Assembly: GCA_019321725.1 (NCBI GenBank)
Contig: CM033120.1
Coordinates: forward strand, 11,736,716 to 11,800,715
Length of the DNA stretch: 64,000 bases
Source: Paulownia fortunei
Taxonomy: Eukaryota > Streptophyta > Magnoliopsida > Lamiales > Paulowniaceae
Direction of reading: 5' to 3'
Part shown: one piece after another, positions 13,701-27,000 of the stretch
Layout: every line of letters starts with the position of its first letter
Numbering within the stretch: position 1 is the first letter of the stretch
The notes under the pieces: model-generated
Seen by the model: only the letters and a program-made list of their open reading frames with translations
Databases searched by the model: none
Told to the model about the DNA's origin: nothing
Position numbers and translations under genes: made by a program

Positions 13701-16248
13701 ACAACTCCTTGAACACTCTTATTTTTTCAGTTTCACCTATATTGCATTCATTGGTTTCTTGACTTGAAATTATCGTTCTGTTTTCATTGATTTTAATTGA
13801 ATTATTCTGAATGCATATATCATATAATCACACAATGTGATAATTGATTTTGTTCAAAGAATGATGCATGCCTTAATGGTTATTCTCTCATTTGTAGGCG
13901 AGATGACATATGTTAATCTGCAACTGAATCCTGAACGATACACTGGCTATACTGGGCCATCAGCCAGAAGGATATGGGATGCTATATATTCCGAAAATTG
14001 TCCAAAATGTCAGTTTCTTGTCTTTAAGGTTACTTACATGGTGTTTGGTAGTTAAGCTTTTGGGAATAGACAATGTGCTATATTTGTATCCTCGTAAATT
14101 GAGGTTGTTCTTTGCTTTGTATGTTTTTTGAGCAAAAGGTGAATATATTCTGTTAACCTACTATCATTGGTTGTGTGAGACTGTTTTTTAGATTCTTAGC
14201 AATATCTAAATGTAGTATGATTCATTGAAAAGTTGTAAATGTCTTCAGGAGTAAATTGTAGTCCTTTGAGCTGGTGCCTTATATTTTGCATAGATCAAGA
14301 TGTTCTTATGTGTTTTTTCCTTATTTCTTACTTTTGTTGTTTATAACTTGATAATTTGCCTACAAATTGAAATTAGAAACTGTTATTGACTTTTAAAAGA
14401 AGACTTAGGATAGTCATTCTTAGAAAAGAATTGCTTTGTTCTGTTAATCCTTGTCCTTACTTATTTCTGTTTCCATGGAATAACTTTGCTATCATTAATG
14501 TAAATTCAATTCATTGTTTCCACTCTTATCTTTGCTGTTGTATAATTGTCAATTAGAAATTAGCCTCAACTGTTTTCTTTTTTGTTTTCCAGATTCATCA
14601 GGAGAGATTTGTCAGGAGAAAAGAGTCTTATACAAGTTAATTTCAGGCCTTCACTCCTCAATCTCAATTCACATTGCCTCTGACTACCTGCTTGACGAAG
14701 CTAAAAATCTGGTTTGCCTTTTGTCTTCTCCTTGTTTCTTGAAGATTTTATTGAACCCTCATTCTTCATTTTCAGAGTTTTATCATATTTTGCTGGGATC
14801 CTTTGTTAACAGTCAAACTCCTCTGATATCATATAACTAGAGCTACAGCCTGTTTGTGAAAAGTCTGCCATGCCTGAGAATTATTAACATGCATTCAATC
14901 CGAGCTTATACCATCCTGCTTGGAACATATTAACCAGGAACCTGATCAATTTGTTACAATTCCAGTGGGGTAGAAATCCGGAGTTGATGTATGATCGTGT
15001 TTTGAGGTATCCTGATCGTGTCAGAAACTTATACTTCACTTTCATGTTTGTTCTCCGAGCTGTGACAAAAGTAAGCCTTTGTATTATTTGATTATTCTGG
15101 TAGCAGTTGTACTAATTCTAAGTGACATCATCTCTGTATTCATTTGTCTTTATATGTCATGCAGGCTGCAAATTACTTGGAGCAGGCTGAATATGATACT
15201 GGCAACCTTGAGGAGGACCTGAAAGCGCAGTCTTTAATGCGCCAGCTGCTTTACAACCCAAAACTGCAGGCTGCATGTCCACTTCCATTTGATGAGGCTA
15301 AATTGTGGCAAGGACAAAGTGGGCCCGAGTTGAAGCAGGAGATCCAAAAGCACTTCAGAAACATCAGGTTTACATCTGTCTTCAAATTACTTGTTGATGA
15401 GCTTAGAAGTGTTAACTCCAGCTGTTATTCAATCTCCTCATGAGACCTGGAAGTCTATAGAACATCTGGTTGTGCAACATTTAGTGGCATGTAGTTTAAT
15501 GATAGATGAGCTTTTGAACTTTAGGTTAATAAAGTTAAGATACTTGTCATAAAAGTTGAAATTCCATTCCATTACCTTTTCTCTTTAGCATACTTTTAGT
15601 ATAATTACCATAAAAATTGGTGATTTTTTTTCAGTATATTCATTCATTTTCGTTTGTTAGCACATATTCTTGATCATATAAATTTGAAGGCCAACTTGTA
15701 GCCATTGTTCTGCATATTTCAGTGCTCTGATGGATTGTGTTGGATGTGAGAAATGTCGTCTTTGGGGAAAACTTCAGGTCCTTGGTCTTGGAACTGCACT
15801 GAAGATTCTTTTCTCTGTTGATGGTAAATACCATCCAAATAAACCTGTAAGTTTTATGTCCTTAGTTGATGTCATTACAGACTAGTTTATCCTATATCCT
15901 GCTAGTTGTAACGTACTATTTAATGATCAACACTTAGTAAATCTCTTTCTTTTTTCTTGTAGCTGCAACTGCAAAGAAATGAAGTGATTGCTTTAATGAA
16001 CCTGCTTAATCGACTGTCAGAATCTGTCAACCTTGTCCATGAAATTGGCCCTTCAATTGAGAAGACTCTGGAGGAGTTCACTTCAGAATCTCCAATGCAA
16101 GAAATTAGTTTATTTCAAAGAGCATGGGAAGCAGTAGGAAGGCTTCGGTATGTAACTACTCTTCGTTGCTTGTACGGGCAAGCGTGAAGCATATGATGGT
16201 CGTCTAAACTAATTTTTTTCTTCCCCCAGGTTGACCCTCCGGTTGTAG
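10731..16248 (+). CDS. ERO1: Endoplasmic reticulum oxidoreductin 1 (ERO1), ten exons
   Basis: ERO1 is the FAD-dependent thiol oxidase of the ER lumen that re-oxidises protein disulfide isomerase and passes electrons to oxygen. Exons by splice sites and phase: 10,731-10,901; 12,175-12,306; 13,335-13,593; 13,898-14,008; 14,593-14,711; 14,966-15,070; 15,165-15,367; 15,723-15,846; 15,963-16,147; 16,230-16,248. The product is about 475 residues, the usual plant size. Visible features are a basic N-terminus with a hydrophobic anchor (residues about 28-43), the shuttle-cysteine region ([15 protein letters not shown]), [13 protein letters not shown], the conserved [15 protein letters not shown] block, [14 protein letters not shown], and the active-site [13 protein letters not shown]. 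The start is the ATG after an in-frame GTG. The final exon adds only five or six residues. If the 82-base last intron is retained, the protein instead ends in [12 protein letters not shown]. The frame has no lesion and the gene looks functional. Confidence 0.93.
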
Positions 16249-16450
16249 CTGGCCATCACTCATATCCTTGTATGAATTTTGAAAGTCTATATAGAGCATT
16301 ATACATACTGACCTAGTTTCTACAGAGAACCATATCATGGGAAACATAAAGCTTACAGGAATGAATGAGTAGTCAGCAAAAAAAACTCAGGAACTTTTTG
16401 AACCGTAATGTAACATTATTTTGGGATTAATTTTGCTTATGTTTCCCTCC
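16249..16450 (+). other. Probable ERO1 3' UTR
   Basis: This stretch follows the stop at 16,246-16,248. It is T-rich with several TGTAA-type and AATGTAACATT motifs near 16,410 that could serve as plant far-upstream or near-upstream polyadenylation signals. The exact end cannot be set from sequence alone. Confidence 0.4.
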
Positions 16451-17105
16451 TTGTTTGGAATTGTGTAATTCTGCTTCTTATGTAGTTGGTCTGTTGTTAC
16501 CCTGAGCCACCAACTCCAGGGAGGGGTACCCGACTACCGCCACCTTTTGTAATGAACAGAGTTAGACAACAATCAAAATTTTCACAAAAACAGATTTGTC
16601 TTACCATTTTCTTTCTGAATTCTGTTATTGGATTCATCTGCCTAAAAAGTTACTCTCTTTGCTGATCAATTTGCCTAATATATGCTCATACTGAGTAAAC
16701 CAGCATGCAGAAGACAGCTTTTTATACCTTTCCCCTAAGGTGTAACATCAAGATTTAGCTATATAAAATAATAACATTGGCTATAGTAGCCCCTGCTGCA
16801 AATTTGTTTTAGTGAGAATTTTCATTGCAATATTCTTTTTGGGATTTTTTTTTTTGGAGATATAACAGATTAGCTTTTTGAAATATTCTCTTTGGGAGTT
16901 TTGAATTTCTTTAAACTGGAGCAAAGTGTTGATAACAAAAAATTATAAAATTCCTGTCACACAGGTAATTTTGAAATTAGCAACAATCCATGTATCAATT
17001 TGATATGTTTGGCCACCATAACACCAATTTATAGGTGGAAAAGAATTTTGATGGTTGAGTTGTGAGGTAATTACAATTCTTTATGTGTTGGAATTTTTAC
17101 TGAGT

Positions 17106-17144
<39 letters not shown>

Positions 17145-20100
17145 TATGATTGTGATTGTTCAAAACTCGAAATTTCAAATTACATGTGGATAGAGAACAC
17201 ATTGCCCCTTAAAAAACGTCCTGCTACTTAAAACAAAGTGACACAAGTATTTGTTGTATACCACAAACAATTCAACAGAGAAGCTAATTAGAACATAAAT
17301 CATTCTACTAACTTATGTAGCAAGACAAATACCACTATTAATATCTTCAGTGTATTGATGGAGTAGAAGTGATAAAAGTTTGAAGGATTTTGTAGACCTC
17401 ATTTTCAAGATTACTGATAATTCAAAGAACTCGAAAATATGTGGAACGCAATGATATTATTTTTGAATACTAATTACAAAAATAGGATCAAACGGTACTT
17501 AAATGATACAATTCAAAAATGGGCTGACTTGAAAAATTACGGAACTTAGTCTAAAATTAATCTAACATATAAGCAAGAGTATGTCAAAATATTGAGCCCA
17601 AAAAACACAAGTAAAAATAAAAATAAAAATAAATTAAAATCGCTGAAAATAAAAAAGAATTAGAAAAATGTCTGACGGTGGCTGAGAAAATGGATTTTTA
17701 TGAGAACAACAGCTCGTTTACTTTGTAATGAAAAGACGATCGCATGTATACGTTAGAATGTCCTATTACTCTCCCTCCATAAAAAAGTTAAGTTTGTTTA
17801 AAGTTCCATATCAAACCACACATTTGAATCACTTATGTTTGGCTTTTTGTCGATCCAAACACACACATTAGCCTCTTGTTGTACTTGTACCTCAGTCGTC
17901 CCTTGTCTGCAACTCTTGAAAAGTTATGTAAGGACTTGACCTTTGAGGCAGGAAATCGCTTTTTCTTTTCTCCACAAGCAAAAACTACTTTTTTTTTTCT
18001 GGAAAGCAACAGCTGACTGTTACATAATCTTTGGTCCCATATTTTCAGAAACAGCGTTCACAGAGCCACAATTCTTGCCATCGATATCTCAATGCATGAA
18101 GCTTTCTGCTGGGATAGCTCATGCAGAAAACTGATTACCTCTCAACGAAGGAAAACAAGAATATAGAGGGACCAGGTTTTAATTCCTTCACATGGCTGTT
18201 TCTTCAAAATCATGATGGGAATCATATTTGAACTTTTTTTTAGTACTCAAAAAATTATAGATGTGGATAACATTGTTTTACACATATTGAAAATTATTAA
18301 TGAAATATTTACATTCTTCAAAAAAATTAAAAGAAAAATTTGACTGTCATACTGTATTATGTCAAACTTCATAGTGGAGTATCAATAAAATTTAATTATT
18401 TTGTCACGAATCGCCTCATTATACATTACATAATAATTTTTAGAAACTAACCCTTTGTATAGAGATTATGAACACAAATGAATATGTTTGTATTTGTAAT
18501 ATAAGAATACTTGTAGTTAAAATAAAATTGAAAGTATAGTTAATATGATTTAAATAGTAATACTAATATCTATTATTACCTTCAACAAGCGGTGGTCTCA
18601 CTATATCGAACCTTCTGTTCTTTTTTTGCTTCTACTTCCATATATCCAAGCAACTAATTATGCTTATTTTAGTGATCTTCTAACATTGTGAACTTTAGCT
18701 GCAATTATAAAAAGTTATGCATTATACTCCTTTTGTATTTGTGGGAAATTTCAAATGACATACGAAATAAATAGTTGCTATTTATTATTATTCAAACATT
18801 ATTATTTCTCGTCATTTTCTTTATAGGCCTTTATACTCTCATCTTAGCTATTTGGTCTATAGTTCTCTGATAATCTCCCCTCTATTTCTTTCCCTATCAA
18901 GTAATTTGTTCATTCACATTAATTATTTGGAAATTGTAAAAAAACAATGCGGGTATCAAATTAATGAGAAAGAATTGTACAATTTATTATGTAGCTTTAG
19001 TAAGAGTTTGAAATATATTAATCTTCATATCCCATAATATTTTCAGAAGCTGGAAAAATCTTTTTAAACATTTTTGCATGTGGTATTCTTATTTTTTTCA
19101 ATTTTTTCCCAAGTATTAGACACTAAACACAATGTGAATTAGCAATATAAGTATTACGTTTTTTAGCCTTTTGTGTAACTTGATTTTCTCAATTATACCC
19201 CTATTCACTGATATTGCTATTAGTGATATATTTAGATTCTAAATAGTGTTCATTCCATATGTTCCAAAAGATTTATGCCGAAAGATTGTTTTTGAGGTAG
19301 GATTAAATATTTTTCTAACTTAAAATTCATTAATATAATTTTTCAATCTTATGTTTATACAAAGAAAATTAAAATCTAAATTATATCTCGCATTAAATAT
19401 AATATTTTGTGTTATTATAAACTCATTGTAAATATTATACTCCATATTTCCCAAACTCAATGCTTCTAGTTTTTTAGGACGTTTTAGAATAGGGCTCGAT
19501 TTCTTAAAATGAATATTTTTTTTGCCGTAACTACCATCTCACTTAAAATAATAATATAACATCACTAATTATCAATCTCTATTTTAATTTGATACAATAT
19601 TATAAATATTCTCAAAATTTCTAATTTTCAATTTTTATATAAACTTCGCGGAAATTGATGCATTGTAAAAGTACAATTTATTAATTTATTATGAAAAAAC
19701 TCATATGTTAATTTATCTTATAATAGTACTACAACTTTTTTAGTTTAAAATAATTAATTTTCTTGTCTTGAGATTTTTCTTAAAATAATCTTGATGTTTT
19801 TCTTATGCTGTCTTATATTGATTGTAACTGCATTGGACTATTTTTTTTTTAAAATGTGTTTGGTAGATAAAAAGAAATATAGAAAGTATTTACTTTCTCC
19901 TCTAGCAATGTAAAATTGCATTGAAATAATATTATTTTATTTTATTTGGGACATTATTTCGTTTAGAATCATGTCTAAGTAGTTTAAAAGAATTTAGGAA
20001 CCTAAACATTTTCTTTCATTGGTTTCCCTAAACTAAGGCTATGTTTTGGTTGTTTTAGGAAGGTGTTTTGAGAGAATGAAGAGAATAAAAATAATATTTG

Positions 20101-20930
20101 TTTGTATTTTAGGACGGGACAATTTTTACTATTATAGCAATGAAATCATTTAGGGTTGTGTTGGATAATTGGTATCATATTAGTGTTTTTAATATTATAT
20201 ATTGTATTTATAAACGCAACAAAAAAAATATATATTTATAATAATATGATAATTGAATAATATAATGATTATAATATATAGCTGACCTTTTTTTATTTTT
20301 GGAAAAAAATGAAGTTGTTTGGGGATAACTTTACCAAACACAATCTTGTTTTGTAATATATACTTTTTCTCATACAACTTCGGTATTTTTTTTTTATTTT
20401 TTTTACGAAGCTTTATTTGTTATAAAGCAAGAATATATTTAAGTAAGAATATGGTATGTCTTTTCACAATAAAAACAAATACACTTGTAGAATTCATATT
20501 TTCATCTATATGCATACATACATGTTAAGTTTTATTGGTATAAGAAGCAAAAACTGGAATGAATAAGGGAGAATTACAGTGTAGTGCAGTCGTATATATT
20601 GCTAAAATACATGCTTCATCTCCAGCTGGGACGGTGTAAGAGATGCATCCGATTATGTTCATTGAATGTGTATTTCAATATATATTTCACACACACTCAT
20701 GTGTGTGAATGTGTGTAAATATATGATGAGATTGACCATATTCGTTGCTGCAGCAGCATCTACAAGACCAACGGGGACAGACCATATTCGTTGCTACTAT
20801 GCATGTTAGAATGGCTCCTCGGCCACTTAAAGAGTCATCTTTTCAGGAAAACTTGTACATGCAGCAAGCTTTCCTGTTATAACACCTACTGCATATCGTG
20901 TGTCTGAGGTTTCTTGGAGATAATGTTGAA
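16451..20930. other. Intergenic DNA, no gene recognised
   Basis: An (AT)n microsatellite flanked by CACTATAT/ATATAGTG lies at 17,111-17,141. A GC-richer patch at about 17,880-18,200 holds a 63-codon frame without family resemblance. At about 20,686-20,709 there is a near-perfect hairpin, TTCACACAC/GTGTGTGAA. The 16-base string GACCATATTCGTTGCT occurs twice within 65 bases (about 20,735 and 20,783). None of these could be tied to a gene. Confidence 0.5.
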
Positions 20931-22211
20931 GACAAAAAGACACTTTTTTTCTGGAAAATCACAACCCAATGGGGCTTTGGTCCCCACGTCTGATGAATTC
21001 TGAGGAGGACTGCGGCCACATCTTAATGGTCCTGCAGCTCCTTGTTAAAATTCCATTCCCAATTCACCTGCCACATTCTTCATACGGTAAAATACTCTTT
21101 CCTTTGTTCTTGATCCTTCCACTGTGTCACGATTTTAGGTATGATTTATATCAATTTATATCTGATATTTCGGGATTGTGAACAATCTCTATCTATAAAT
21201 ATCTAGATCTAAATTTCATAATTTATGGATAGATTTGCAATTACAAGATCATTACCAAGATTCTTTTAGGACATCTAGGTTACCTTAAATATATTTATAG
21301 TAAGGTAGGTCTTGAGGTATGTAGTAGCATAGGTATCAATTATTTGGTTGACTCTAGGATAAATTTACGCAGAAGATCCACGGGTCAAGTTTCGGGTTGA
21401 ATTCCGATCTTGACCCTTGGATCCGCATAAAAAGTACGCACATCATGACCTATGATTGGATTCCAACATGCTTTTTTTAATGATTATGGACATTTTTACG
21501 CGAATCCTGTGAATCCTGACTTATTTAGAAAATACTTTTTAAGGTTGAGGGCATTTTGATCATGAAGGGTAAACCCCCCTCTTCAAGGTGCAATTTAGTG
21601 ATCTACTGTGAGACATTGCCTATTTGCCTTATCCAGGATTCTAATACTTAGGTTTTTGCACCAGAAAAATAAGCATCATTGACAGAAAACAGAGAGAACC
21701 TTTAACTAAGGCAGAAGGAATATTGAAAAAAGAAAGAGTAAAAACACAAAATTAAGTTAGCAATCTGATCTGCATGGTTTAGAGTTAGAATTTATCTGCA
21801 TAGAGAAGTAGTAAAGGTTATCCCAGTGGAGAGTTCAGATCAGTTTGAAGTGAAAGACTAGAAACAGGTTAGAAGAATATCTTTTTCAAGATTTTTGGTC
21901 CCGTTTCAAGAAAACTATGCACGAGTCACAGCTGTGGTGCTTCTCACTATCTTTCTGTTTCTGTACTGAAGAGATAACTTTATGCATTAAATACAAGAAA
22001 CAGGACGGCTCAGTACGGTCCAATATCAGAGCAGCGGCGTATGAATTAGTTTACCTTGAGTACGACTTCTTCTTCTCACACCCTGTATATAAACCGAGCA
22101 TAGTTGTATTCTTCTCCACACAGATTTTGAAATTTCTTCTTACATCTCGTATCAACCTTGAGTTTAGCTATCTCCCTCTCAACCTCAGTCGATTGAGCTT
22201 TTACAAATACA
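20931..22211 (+). promoter_or_regulatory. Upstream region of small gene copy 1, duplicated at 29.34-30.20 kb
   Basis: Several blocks match the region before the second small gene in the same order: 'CACATCTTAATGGTCCT' with 'CTGCCACATTC' nearby (about 21,020-21,080 versus 29,460-29,525), 'TTTTTGGTCCC..TCAAGAAAA' (about 21,890 versus 29,867) and 'GATAACTTT.TGC' (about 21,973 versus 29,952). Next come the TATA box TGTATATAAA (about 22,084) and 'TTCTCCACA' just after it. The TATA lies about 125 bases before the ATG in both copies. Conservation this far upstream points to a segmental duplication that carried the promoter. Confidence 0.65.
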
Positions 22212-22400
22212 ATGGCTAAAATTCCAAAACTGAGGTTCACTACAGAAGTAGCTCCTCTAAAATTTATCTCTGTGACGAAGCGTCCACTTATCAAAATGGA
22301 CACCATTCATGAGGAAAAGGCTTATGCATCAACCCTTTCGTCATCGTCCAAAGTTCTTGATGGAGAGAGATATCATCGCCAACTCTCCCCTTTTGAGTGA
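22212..22400 (+). CDS. Small conserved protein, copy 1 (62 aa), function unknown
   Basis: The frame starts at an ATG in good context after a TATA box and encodes a basic, Pro- and Lys-rich peptide: MAKIPKLRFTTEVAPLKFIS at residues 1-20, then KRPLIKMDTIHEEKAYAST, a Ser-rich stretch and an acidic end. There is no signal peptide or membrane segment, so a cytosolic or nuclear product is likely. The second copy at 30,201 differs by many third-position changes and two whole-codon indels (a Leu codon after IKM and one codon in the Ser-rich stretch). That pattern is expected if the frame is translated and under constraint. The 3' flank is also conserved. I do not recognise the family, and expression is not shown by the sequence. 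Confidence 0.6.
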   Translation: MAKIPKLRFTTEVAPLKFISVTKRPLIKMDTIHEEKAYASTLSSSSKVLDGERYHRQLSPFE

Positions 22401-22690
22401 TCGGTCTATAGCCCTGCCACATGTTTAGGAGTACTCCTCTGTGCTAAGAATAAAGTTGAAACCATCGTTCGTTTCTTCATCATTTCGTCTACTACTTCTT
22501 CTAGTTCTTTTGTTCTTTGTTTTGGTGCAGGAAGATCTCTTCACATCGCAGCCTGCATTTTATGGGCAGTGATGATGAGATCAGTCTTGGAAGGAATTTA
22601 ATGTCACTCCTCTTTACCACCATCTTTTATCAGGGGTGAATGAGTTTTGTAATGTGATTTTTGGGGATTTTCATTTAATCGAATAAGGAT
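22401..22690 (+). other. Conserved 3' region of small gene copy 1
   Basis: ATGGGCAGTGATGATGAGAT followed by CAGTCTTG (from about 22,563) matches 30,611-30,636 except for a three-base indel, and 'TTCACCACCAT'-type sequence plus GAATGAGT follow in both copies. An AG acceptor-like site (TTTTGGTGCAG at about 22,520) precedes the block in copy 1. It may be a 3' UTR exon, or a second coding exon reading SDDEISLG. Only transcripts can decide. Confidence 0.4.
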
Positions 22691-23707
22691 TCAATTCCAT
22701 TTAGTAAATCTATTGTGTCTCTAGTCTTCCCACTACAACATGCAAAGTAAATCTAAACCTTCTGCCAGCAGTGTAAAAACTAATTAGGGAGCAAACTTTT
22801 GTATCGAGAGATTTGCTCTCTGTTAATAAAGCTAAGTTGCTGATAATACCAATACTTGTTTAGATATAATCAATTCTTTTTTCACTTTGCTTCTTTGGTA
22901 TGCATCATGCAACCATACACCAACCAGAAGCTTGCAGGGAATTACGGAAACAATTATCAGCCAGCCCGAAACGACTTACAAGAATTTATCTGATGCAAAT
23001 AAATCTTAGATTACAATATTTTATGCTGGAGTCTTGGAAAAACTCTCAATTTTTGTAACTTCTTGGAAGCTACAAGCTATGAGATGCTATGCATGCGATC
23101 CATAGAATCTCCAAGCAGACTCTAAAGTTCTGGAGTCTGGCATATTTGCAGTGGATTTTTTCTTTTTAATACAATGTAATTAAGGATTCCAGAGCTTAAC
23201 TGTTCAAGTGATGCTGAGGAAGCTAAATCTTGCACAGTGTTCGATTTAATACCGACCAAGCCAGATGCATATTCAAGTGTCATGTTACTGATAGGGGATT
23301 TTTTTGTATTTGCAAAAATATAAGAAAAATTAATTCACAGTATAAATCATCTGTTATGGACAAACTGCATGGATTGTCCTAACGTCAACTGTATTCAGAA
23401 TCAAACTAAGAGAGAGAGAGAAATAACAGATAACAATTCAAGCCAATGGCCACAACTAAAGAGACAATGATTGTTATCATGCCTATTTGTTAAAGATCTT
23501 CTTTGCATATATATGCCTGCAGTAAGTTTCTTCCCAAGGTTGCCACCCTTCAACAGTTTTTATTTGACTTAAACTGAGAGGACTAGACCACTGATGCAGG
23601 TCAATTCTCTCTTTTCCCACTAGCAAATATTTTTTGTTGAATCAAATTGTTTATATTTCGATGATATGCAATTTATGGATCTTGTAAAATACTGTGATCC
23701 TGAATGT
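22691..23707. other. Intergenic DNA left of the copia element
   Basis: No coding frame or repeat was recognised. The stretch is contiguous host DNA with 28,695 onward, because the two sides share the GTAAA target duplication. Confidence 0.5.
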
Positions 23708-23712
23708 GTAAA

Positions 23713-23961
23713 TGTTGGAAATCAAAGCTGATTTCTAGGGATTTTCCAGCAGGATATTCTACGGAAATCAAATCTGGATTCTTTCCTTTTTAGGGGCTAA
23801 TCAATTAGAATAATTGGTCTGATTTGTATATGATTATGTTTGATTGTACATTCCTAAATTAGGCTAGTTTCCTTTTTTAAAAAATTCTGAACATGTATTT
23901 ATACGTCTGTACAAATTCTTTTCAGTAAGATATATGAATAATTCTTTCATAAAACTCTAGA
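23713..23961 (+). repeat. 5' LTR of the copia element
   Basis: The repeat is 249 bp, begins TGTTGGAAATC and ends ACTCTAGA, so its right end is not the canonical CA. It is identical by eye to 28,441-28,689. A TATTTATA motif near 23,898 may be the TATA box. Confidence 0.95.
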
Positions 23962-23974
23962 TGGTATCAGAGCC
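23962..23974 (+). promoter_or_regulatory. Primer-binding site (tRNA-iMet)
   Basis: TGGTATCAGAGCC directly abuts the 5' LTR and is the usual plant copia site complementary to the 3' end of initiator tRNA-Met, which primes minus-strand DNA synthesis. Confidence 0.93.
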
Positions 23975-24005
23975 ATTTAAAAGAATAAAAACCTAGCAGG
24001 CTGCT

Positions 24006-27000
24006 ATGGCAGAGAAAGGGGAGAAAACATCTGTGGCTGGTCAGATGGTGAATCCAATAGAAAGTCCTGCCATTCAAATCACTGCACACAGGCTGAATGG
24101 AGAGAATTTTCTCCGATGGGCTCAGTCTGTGAAATTTTTTGTTAGTGGCCGAGGAAAGATAGGGCTACTTGATGGTACAAGAAAACCATTGAAACCAGGA
24201 GATGAGGGATACCAAACTTGGCATGCAGAAAACTCAATGCTTATGGCCTGGTTGATTAATTCGATGGAACCAGAAATTAGTCAAGGATACATTTTTTACA
24301 CAACCGCAAAGGATATTTGGGAGGCAGTAAACTTGATGTACTCAAACCAGGGAAATGATTCCAAGCTTTATGAATTAAGTGAGAAAGCAAGATCAGTCAA
24401 ACAAGGTGATTCTTCTGTAATGTCCTATTATAATGCTCTTAATATATTGTATCAAGAAATCGATCTCTACCAAATGGCGGAATGGAAAGATCCAGAGGAC
24501 CAAGCCTTATACCGAAGATTGGTTGAAAAAGATCGTGTCTTTAAATTTTTAGCAGGCCTACGAACTGCATTTGATCAAGAAAGGGGTCGAATTCTCAGCC
24601 TTACCCCAATTCCATCCCTTCGTGAAGTCTTTAATGTCATTCGAAGGGAAGAAAGTCGACTGGGGTTCATGATGGTTGAACCAAAAATGGCCCATATAGA
24701 GAGCTCAGCACTTGCAGCATCAAAAACAAGTCAACTTAGTGGGGGTAACTTTGGAAATCCATATGCCAATGTTACTCTACAGAAAAATATGGGAAAAAGG
24801 TATGATAAGGATAGCCTTTGGTGTGATCATTGTCAAAAATCACGACATACACACGAAACGTGCTGGAAAATAAATGGCAGACCACAAAACTTTAACAAAG
24901 GAAGTTTTGGTCGTGGATTGAATAATAACAATGGAGGAGGCCAAGTTTTTCAAGCAATAAGTGAACCCCAAAGGCAACAAAATCCAGGAGGCATCGATTT
25001 TCCTAATTTCAGCAAAGAACAACTTGAGCAATTTTACAGGTTCATGTCTCAAAATGTTAAAATCAACACTCCCTCTGCCAATTTGGCTCAATCAGGTAAC
25101 TTTGTTACTGCTCTCTCTGTTACTTCTCAAAACTCTAACCATTGGATCATCGATTCAGGGGCTACTGATCATATGTCAGGATCTGCCAAATTTTTTTACT
25201 CTTATATCCCATGTTCTGGTCATAAAAAGGTGAAAATTGCTGATGGTTCTTTGTCTTCTGTTGTCGGAAAAGGAAGTGTCCAAATTTCAAAAAAATTGTT
25301 TCTCAATTCAGTTTTGCATGTGCCAAATTTATCTTGCAACCTTGTCTCCATTAGCAAGCTCACTCGAGATTTAAATTGTTCTGCTAAATTCTCTTCAACT
25401 CATTGTGTATTTCAGGATCTGTGTACGGGGAAGAAGATTGGCAGTGCTAGAGAGGTTGATGGACTCTTCCTTCTTGAAGAAAAAACAGAAGATGAGAAAA
25501 TATTGGAGAATGTTGGGAGGGGGTATCAAGTTGAAGGAGTGGATGGTAAATATACCGAAATTTGGATGTGGCATTTGAGATTAGGGCATCCTAGTTTCTT
25601 GTATTTAAAATATTTGTTTCCCGAACTTTTCAAGAATAAAGATATTTCTTTATTTAAGTGTGAAATTTGTGAGTATGCTAAGCATCATAGAGTTTCCTTC
25701 CCTGCTCAAGTCTATGAAAAATCTAGTCCATTCTCATTAGTTCATAGTGATATATGGGGTCCTTCTCGTATCAAAACCCATACTGGTGCCCGTTGGTATG
25801 TGACATTTATTGATGATCATTCTAGGGTTTGTTGGATCTATCTCTTGAAAGAAAAATCTGAGGCAGCCACTGTTTTTAAGCAATTCCATCAATTGATAAA
25901 AACTCAATTCCAAACCACAATTAGAATTCTTCGTACTGATAATGGGAGAGAGTATTTTTCAAAAATCTTGGGTGATTATTTGCAAACAAATGGTATTGTT
26001 CATCATTCATCTTGCATTGATACTCCACAACAAAATGGGGTTGCGGAAAGAAAAAATCGTCACCTTCTTGAAGTAACTCGTGCTATGATGTTTCAGATGA
26101 AAGTACCAAAAGTTTTTTGGGGGGAAGCAGTTTTGACAGCATCCTACCTTATAAATCGAATGCCAACACGTGTCCTAAATTATGAGACTCCTATTAACAC
26201 CCTCAAGTCTTTCTATCCAACATCTCACCATCTTTTCTCATCCTTAACTCCTAAAGTTTTTGGTTGCACGGCCTTTGTTCATACACACAATCACAACCGA
26301 AGCAAACTTGATCCTCGAGCTCAGAAATGTATTTTCTTAGGATATTCTCCAACACAAAAAGGGTATAAGTGTTTCCATGTCCCTACTAAAAAATATTTTG
26401 TCTCTATGGATGTATCCTTCTTTGAAAACCAACCTTATCCAAATGGAGATTTCCTTCAGGGGGAGAGCAACAATGAAGGAAATTTTTGGGAAATTATCCA
26501 CGAACAATCTGTTTTCTCTCCACTTACTGAAATTCCCATTGCCACAATTGAGAATGATAATGAACATGAAAAAGGGGTTAAGACAAATGGGGAAGATTTG
26601 GAAACCAGGGGGAGAACAAAAGAAGTTATTGTATACTCCAGAAGAAGGAAGTCTCCACCACCTCTTGAAGATATTGCACAATCTTCATCTCCAGCTACAG
26701 AACTTGTTGACACAGTGGGTGAGTCAAGCCAAGGTAATTCCACACCTGTCTTTGATGATCTTGATATGCCAATTGCTATTAGAAAGTCTATTCGAACCTG
26801 TACTCAATATCCTATTGCTCGTTTTGTTTCTTCTGGCAAACTTAATAACTCCTTTCGAGCCTTTACTGCTAATTTATCTCGATCGAGTGTACCCAATGAT
26901 ATACAGGAAGCATTAGGAGTTCCTGAATGGAAGGATGCAGTTTATGAAGAGATGAAAGCCCTCCATAAAAATAAGACTTGGGAAATTACTGATTTGCCAG

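Noticed and set aside
26377..26916. 179-codon plus-strand frame inside the copia element
   Set aside because: It overlaps the gag-pol frame in another phase in the linker between integrase and reverse transcriptase; it has no domain of its own.
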